A stretch of DNA of 64,000 nt from Eretmocerus hayati. Its lineage: Eukaryota > Arthropoda > Insecta > Hymenoptera > Aphelinidae. Position 1 is the stretch's first letter. Every line of letters begins with the position of its first letter. This document shows, piece after piece, positions 57,383 to 64,000 of the stretch. Location: positions 14,314,727 through 14,378,726 of the forward strand of contig CM056743.1 of assembly GCA_029851415.1 (NCBI GenBank), read 5' to 3'. The notes under the pieces were generated by a model. That model worked only from the letters and a program-made list of their open reading frames with translations, searched no databases and was not told the origin of the DNA. Position numbers and translations under genes: made by a program.

Positions 57383-59964
57383 CCTTTTTAACCATGGCTC
57401 TGTAAATTCTCATCTCAACGCGCCCTGGATGAAGATGTCATACGAACATTGTTGCGAAATTACTCTAAACAGAAATGTTTGATTTTTGAACTTTGTTCGC
57501 AAAAGATAGTTGGAAGTAGATAATTTTGGATTATTGTTCTAACCTATGTTGCGATCAACTCTTCATGCGTCAGCTTATGAGTGTTGGGTGACGTTTATCG
57601 CGTGTTAAGATCTGTATGAGAATGAAATATTCTGATTTGAAACTTGATATCTGTGAGTTTTATAATATCTTCAAATTAGACGTATCCTGTATCGTGAGTT
57701 CTATCGTGAGTTTGACATGCAGATAGATAGCGTGGTTTTCAGAATGGGAGTTATTTCATTCGTGGTTGATGGAATCAAAGGATGATGCCTTATTTACAAG
57801 ATATAGATGTGGATTCTTTCGTATACATTCGAGAATAGTCATGAGAAACTTGTGAATAGAGAATGGTGTGAAACCTGGATATTTATGACATGCGTGATGT
57901 GTTCGTCTGGATCACGAACGTGATGTGGGACTTTTCATTATTGAAATCTGACTTTCTCACCTCATATTTGCTCGGCATCGGAAAGATTTATTCTATAATT
58001 GCCCTTGGCTAATATTAATGTGTCTGAGAGAGCTAAGATATCAAGCTGAGAGGAGATTATATGTCTATTCCTGAATATGGAGGATCAATATTTAGTTCGC
58101 ATACGTCCTGTGGTATTGGGTGTAAACCTCTGTGTTAATTTAAATGGGACTGCAGCGCCAATATGGCGGCGCTAAGGATGTCTTCCGTCACAAAAACAAT
58201 AGATAGTGTAATATATAAAATTATTCAGATTCTTAAGTAGATATTATACTTTTTTGATCTCAGTTGCAGATTCTTCCCCACGAAAAATAGATATTAGTGG
58301 CATACGAGTCGAAAGGATCACTCCCAAAGTTGAGCACACATCGTGCATGATTCTTGCCCACCAGATAGACCCCAAATGACTATTTTCTTGCAAGAGGCTG
58401 GAATTAAATAGGCTATGGTTCATATACGCTGATTGGAGGATAATCTACACGAAATAATGAGCCATGTTCAGATGGGTGCTAATCCATCATACGATTGTCT
58501 GAATCATACAAATAATTCTATACAAGTATCAGGAATCTTGGTATTCCCAATAAATATTTTGAACATTCATTGAGAATCAAAATATATTGCATCTACGTGT
58601 GCATCTTGGTTGGAGCATCCAATATAGACTCAGTGAAATTAAAAATGTTAGTTGTCGTTGATCTGCTAGGCATGGAACTACGTTGAATAACTGCATTGGA
58701 TAGAGTATTCGAAGATTTCCTTCCCACTTTTGTATCAAGTAAAATTCCCCAAAGTTGACATGTTTGGAACCTGGTTAGAGTTATTAGTGAGTCATCTGGC
58801 ATGGGAATAGGAAAATTTCAGCTCCATATGCAAAATTTCGGAAATTTGAGAAAAATTTAGAAAAATTTCGAGACTACTCGACCATCTAACGCATCCAAGG
58901 TCGAATGATGACGAGCTTCCATCCTTGTTGTCCCCAAACACTACTTCTTCAGAAATCTGCTGTTACCTCGGAAAATAAGTCTGCAGACGTGGCCAATAAA
59001 TAGCGGTGATCTCCAGAAGGCCCCCAGGTGCTCAAAAATCTTATCCTCAGTTACCCCGGGCCGGGGCCTCAGTCTTGAAGGCTTCTGTATTGTTCTGTTG
59101 AAATTCCAACACAGTCTTAACCATTGGTCGAAGACACTACACGTATCAACATAGGAAATGGGAAATTCGATTGGAAGGCAATGTGAAGTATCAAGCTCAA
59201 GGTAAAAAATATTTCCCTTTGAATGTAAAAATTGTCAAGTTCTTGCCAAAGACGCTAGATACAATCCCCTTCAATAGGACATGCATCAAATCGGTAAAAT
59301 CAGTGACAGCAAAAGAAACATCGCTAGAATCAGCATTCCGAATGAGTAGAGACTCGATTCCCGTGTTAGGACACGTTTTATGGTGATTTGACACATCCGA
59401 TGTTATTGCACATTCCATTCTGAGGTGGTGGTTTCCATGGATGAACAAGTTTCTGTGCCTCCATTCCACAATTTCGCATTCATTTCAATGAAAATTAGAG
59501 TCCATTGATTTGATTAGAATTGAAAGTCGAATTTTTAATGGAGAAAAACCATAGAAAGCTTAAAGCTGCTCAAAGTTTCGACATCAAACTTCGTAAAGGG
59601 GCGCGCCTAATAATAAAGAATCTGGGGTATTTACCGCTGACGGGGTAATCGCATTCTGTATAGTGTAACATATAAGTCTAAGTTAATGGACTCATGGGCT
59701 GTGAGAGGATAATGTTTTTGAAGGCTCCTTGTCGAATTGAGGGATATGTAAACAGATTCCGTCGAACATGTCACTACAACCAGTCATCACGAGATGAAGC
59801 TCCTTGCTTATCTGCAGCTTCGTTTTACGCGGGAAATTTTCAAAATTTTCAAGATATTGTGAATCTTTTGTGTTCCATAGCAAGTTTCAATGAAATCTAA
59901 TTGATTCATTACTAGTATTCTCCATAATTCTGAGCAAAAATGAACTACAAGCAGTAGTTTCATG
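57383..59964. other. Intergenic DNA with weak exon candidates
   Basis: A minus-strand stretch at 58593-58786 follows a taaccag acceptor and ends in a stop, reading T-C-Q-L-W-G-I-L-L-D-T-K near its start, but is unidentified. Frames at 59171-59470 overlap on both strands. No element ends were seen. Confidence 0.35.
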
Positions 59965-60329
59965 TTGGGTTGTTCATAAGTATTGCACGTTTTGTCAATC
60001 TTGACGACATTTTACACGGCATTTTTCGGCAGTTGTAACACGACATGGAATTCCAGTCTCTACTTATAAGTGACGAGCACTCAATTACAAGTTCTTCAAT
60101 CTGGTCAGCCATAGCTGGACAAATCTTGCAGCTAAGAATCAGCTAAGAAGTTTGATACAAAATCACAGCATGAATCGAGGCCGATATTGAAATATTCGGA
60201 AGTTCGGATGAGGATTGTATTGAGGAAAACGTAATGAGACGTACACAGCTCCAAGCCTCAATTCTCTACTGTAGGAAGCTTGTGAATTTCGTGTTTCACA
60301 GTCATCAATGGCTATGAGTGGACTACTAA
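59965..60329. mobile_element. Possible truncated mariner end
   Basis: GTTGGGTTGTTCATAAGT at 59965 resembles the inverted terminal repeat of mariner transposons. No transposase frame follows, and the stretch is interrupted at 60330 by the piggyBac-like element. This is a weak call on one end only. Confidence 0.35.
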
Positions 60330-61173
60330 CCCTCGGTTGGCACACGTGGGTCTATTCGACCCAAGGCCTTTTTTATGAGATCGCCACGCTCGTAATTCGA
60401 AGTTTCCTGGGCTCTGGGTGAAATTTGTTGGTAGTCAAGATGTGCCACTTACCGACCGTGCATATAGCAACAGGTCTGGCGCGCGCGTCTTCCCACCACA
60501 GCCAAGCGAAATTGACGCTGGGTCTAAAGTACCCAGGTGTGCCAACTATGCGCGCTATTTTTCATTGCATTTTATTGTTGCAATGATAAGTTATTGCAAA
60601 AAATTGAAAAAAAGACCTTTCCACTGAAAATATTCTAGAGGACGCAATATTCAATGGAATGAGCTGAAAATCTAACTGAGTTATCTCAAGATCAAGTAGA
60701 TATGAGAAAAAAATATTCCAGTGGTCGATCTTTCAATGGAGGTCTTCATTCCGGCATATTGGGTGAGAATAAAAATTCTTAATTCATCGGTCAAAATATG
60801 TCAGAATAAATACCTTTTTCCCAAGATTCACTCTTGCGCTATTTTTTTTTTCTTTTTTGAACTGACCTTATTTCGAGATGACTCAGTTAAATTTTCAGCT
60901 CATTTGGATGAAAAATGCGCCATCTACAATTTTTTTAGTGAAAAAGGTGTTTTTTTTTCATTTTTCTGGACATTTGTATTTTTTGGAATTTTTTATCCGA
61001 CCTTGGAGGATATCTGGATACATTGGCCGATTAAAAACATATCAAAAAAGCTGCAAAAAAATTTTCAAGTCAAAAGATTCAATATAATAGCTACAGCATC
61101 AATTTTTCGGCGTGGGTCGAATCGGCCCAGGTTGGCCAGCTATGTTATTTGTCGGAGGTGTGCCAGCTAAGGG
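60330..61173. mobile_element. piggyBac-like non-autonomous element (844 bp)
   Basis: It starts CCCTCGGTTGGCACACGTGG and ends, complemented, CCCTTAGCTGGCACACC, with a GGGTCxAxTCGxCCC palindrome inside each end. The flanks read CTAA and CTTA, so the TTAA target is not intact. An AT-rich frame (60721-61170) runs through the right end and is not a recognised transposase. Confidence 0.6.
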
Positions 61174-61959
61174 CTTATAAAGGCTATAAATGGCTATAAG
61201 TGGTAGTATAATATAAGTGAAAATACGATTCATCTCTCACAAACTGAAGAAAATTTTGTAAGTAAACTCAAGCTCGTAAAATGATGGAATAATAAATATT
61301 TCTCCCAACAACATCTTCGTCATACCATCATCGACTTGAAAATATATGGGATTTGAAGAGAAACTTCCAAAGTCACAAGGAGTGGTATGTGGATGCCATA
61401 TTCATACAGCTCTTCTAATCGTCTGGGTCAACCTTCTCATGATCTTTCCGGCCCCTCCTTTGCAGTCTTTCGAAGTTTGACCAACACGCTCTCTCCTCCA
61501 AACATTACGAGTCGCTGCTTTTAAATGTAGCATCGAGTGTAGCATCGTGAGTAACAAGGAAGGAGTTTATCCATTCCCATCTGTGATGAGTGAAATTTTG
61601 CCTATAGTATCAGAGTCAGTATCATGTCTATAATCTGGCTATATCTGTTGTTTTGCATAGGGTATAAGTATAGACATGTGAATCAAATTGTCGGAAGATT
61701 TGGTGATGGTTCAAAAAACACTACCATTGTTGTTCAAGAACTTCATCAACTCTAATGTAAAATGTAGATGGCCCAGCTCTGAACTATTCGAAATGTCATA
61801 GGTCACAGGAATCTATACGCAGTAGTTCGTCACATCTTGTACAGACAGGGATTGGACATGGTTGTCGGGTTGCCTGCAAACAGGCATAAAATGGCTACCG
61901 TTTAGTAAAGATTTAGCATTGGTAGGGTTAGGGCTTTTGTATTACTCCAGTCATTGTTC
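61174..61959. other. Intergenic DNA, nothing recognised
   Basis: No exon, repeat or element end was identified. Confidence 0.4.
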
Positions 61960-62302
61960 ACTCACTAGGAGGGGGTCAGGCCTTCGAATCACGGATTCGA
62001 CTGAAAGTTTGGGAATAGTCTTCTTTTGGCACAGAAAGAAGATATCCAAAACCGCGCTTGCCAACGCTCAAGCGTTTCTGAGCTACAGCATACGACCCAT
62101 GCATTACAGTATACCCATATTCATAAAAAAAAGGTATATATAGATATACTGTAATGCATTTGTTTTAGCCTGTAGCTCAAAAACGCTTGAGCGTTGGCAA
62201 GCGCGGTTTTGGATATCTTCTTTCTGTGCCAAAAGAAGACTATTACCAAAGTTTCAGGCGAATCCGTGGTCGATCCGAAGGCCTGACCCCCTCCTTGTCA
62301 GT
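61960..62302. mobile_element. Foldback MITE, 335-bp family, copy 5
   Basis: The ends ACTCACTAGGAGGGGGTC and, complemented, ACTGACAAGGAGGGGGTC bound nearly perfect arms that run through AAGAAGATATCCAAAACCGC. The centre is tatatagatata. It is the best-preserved arm pair of the family. Confidence 0.88.
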
Positions 62303-63596
62303 CTGACACGAAACACTCATGTTTGAACCTGATGTACTCACTCTTGCGTTTGAAGGATGACCAATGACCGGGGAGCGTAAAAAATATAAAATTATCAATA
62401 TAGCCCCATATACATGATCTGGGTGCACAAATCCAACTCATCTCGGATTTCGCTTAGTCCAATTCATGCGCTAGTAGTCAACCTTATTTCTCTCTCAATA
62501 CCTTCTTTTTCTACCTCATTGCGATGTAAAGGTTTGTATGTATATGGGAGGAGCCCAGAAAAATCTCTCGATGAGCGCGCAAAAAGCTCTCGCGATCTCG
62601 TATGCTTCCAAGTAAAGCGAGAAAAGTCCAGTGCTTCACGCCGTCCAAGTACATATTCTGTATTATATGTATGGATAGAGAGGGAAGCATTATACTCGGA
62701 CAAGATTGAGATAAGAGACGCTCGACAGCTGGAGTGCATAGAGGTGTGTCTGAAACCAGCAAAGCTGTGGATTTAAGATGATTAAAGCCACCTGATATCG
62801 CAAAATTATTACGTACCCTGCTTTTGCTAGTGCATCTCTTGTGCAGCACTCTCTGACTATTACACCTTTTTTGTACCTTTTCTTCTACAGACCTGCAATG
62901 CCCTTCTTCTTGACTATCCTTCCAGATGCAACTTTCACGGTTAAGTATTAGGATAGAGTTCACTGAGAACTCTGCATGACACTTCGTTACTTCTACGTTG
63001 GTAGTTGAATCTCTTACCATTTTTCAATAGTGATTCTATGTAGAGAGGGAATGAAGAATGATACTGCTTCGGGACAGTTTCTCGTAATTTGTATTCAATT
63101 ATGATGAGGGCGAACGTTTCACGAAACAGGGGCATGGAAGGAAACTCCAGGACACCGAAGAATCTACTCCTGACTCAACTTCTGATTTCTTTAGAGCCTA
63201 GAAATCGTGACCTACTTCTCATTAAATTGCATGTATTTCGAATTTGGCTCAAAATCATGCAACACTGATTACGCCTTCCAAAAAATCTTGATTAAGGAAT
63301 CCGTCAGAAGTGTCCTTGAGAAATTTCATTCGGCAATTTCAGGACTCAATCAGGCCACGTTCAGGATAATCAAGCAAGGCTGATAATCTCAAGATAGTTT
63401 ATTTTGCACCGAGTTCATGAGGTTGAATCTCAATTTTGAGCAATTTATTTTCAGCCCAAGCCGCAGTAGGCAATGAGTCCAAATAGTTGCTTTGTAACGG
63501 GGAACTTCATGAGCGAGGCGTGAGAGGTATTCTTGTAGTTTTGGAGGTACCCAAAAGTGAGAATACTGCGGAAAGTTTCTCTAGATTATGTGGACT
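62303..63596. other. Intergenic DNA with overlapping frames
   Basis: The largest frame (62511-63020, minus, 169 codons) overlaps open plus-strand frames, lacks family resemblance and shows mixed composition. It is not called as a gene. Confidence 0.4.
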
Positions 63597-63722
63597 ACGG
63601 TCATCCCTCGTTAACACGAATTTCACGGGATAGGTATTTTGTTTGTGTTATCGAGGAGTTCGGGTTAACCAGAACGCTCCAGTCACTTTTTAACACGAAT
63701 TAATTCGTGTTAACAGGGTAAT
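63597..63722. mobile_element. Pogo-like MITE remnant
   Basis: The left end TCATCCCTCGTTAACACGAA and an inverted right end TTCGTGTTAACAGGGTAAT match in their inner parts. CCTCGTTAACACG-type ends are typical of pogo/Tigger elements. A perfect 24-bp palindrome centred on AATT lies at 63690-63713. Confidence 0.5.
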
Positions 63723-64000
63723 ATACGATAGATGGTGTTGAGAGATCAAATCGGAATATTTCTGCTGTTTCGTTAGTATTAATTGAAATTGGACAACTAC
63801 AATTTTCATCTAAATTTTTTATCAGAATTGGAGAACGAAAAAAGAGAGCTTGACCAATAGTTGTGATGCAAGTGATTCACTAATTGTTGACACTACCTAT
63901 GAAACTTTCATCGCCCCTCTTGAAAAACTATCCAGAGTTCGCTGACGTAATTTTGGAGGATTTTTTACATGATACTCGAAACTCAATTTCTATAAATGAT

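Noticed and set aside
62511..63020. 169-codon minus-strand open frame
   Set aside because: The opposite strand is open over much of it, the composition is not protein-like and no family was recognised.

Overview
The window looks like AT-rich nuclear DNA from an insect, possibly a hymenopteran. Reading frames are short, one host gene is spliced with several 69-106 bp introns, and small DNA transposons with TA or TTAA target sites are dense. The order is an inference from general character, not from a diagnostic sequence. I see no bacterial operon, rRNA, CRISPR array or intact tRNA.

The one confidently resolved host gene lies on the minus strand, 11597 down to 2423. Nine exons join in phase into a 402-residue protein of the metallophosphoesterase 1 / PGAP5 family, the ER enzyme that trims an ethanolamine-phosphate from GPI anchors. 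N- and C-terminal membrane segments, the D-x-H, GDxFDEG, HTH and PSFSWRN signatures and a poly(A) signal are present. The GNHD motif reads E-K-H-D, and the residue pair before HTH is N-R. Intron 1 appears to use a GC donor. The four long introns carry the inserted repeats: a TA-flanked element, a MITE, another MITE plus a tRNA-derived SINE, and a foldback.

The rest of the window is largely a mosaic of inverted-repeat DNA. The main pieces are: a five-copy family of about 335-bp foldback MITEs, one split by a second foldback; a near-perfect 1.8-kb palindrome with 504-bp arms around a cysteine-rich ORF (55.6-57.4 kb); a 1.7-kb palindrome whose arms are tandem arrays (25.9-27.6 kb); an 873-bp element with ten copies of one short motif (12.4-13.3 kb); a GC-rich hairpin family with a shared core; piggyBac-like, TA-flanked and TTAA-flanked elements; and degenerate ten-base arrays. 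A broken LTR-retrotransposon gag lies near 38.5 kb.

The regions are as follows. 0-1.4 kb: diverged tandem repeat. 2.3-11.6 kb: the PGAP5-like gene. 12-17.6 kb: piggyBac-like end, motif-array element, 380-bp tandem repeats, GC-rich hairpins. 17.7-18.6 kb: two unidentified exon candidates in divergent orientation. 18.6-25.8 kb: little recognisable. 25.9-30.8 kb: palindrome, simple array, foldback. 31-39.6 kb: MITEs, hairpins, gag remnant. 41-48 kb: several small elements. 48-51.6 kb: nothing recognised. 51.6-57.4 kb: arrays, MITEs and the large palindrome. 59.9-64 kb: mariner-like end, piggyBac-like element, MITE, pogo-like MITE.
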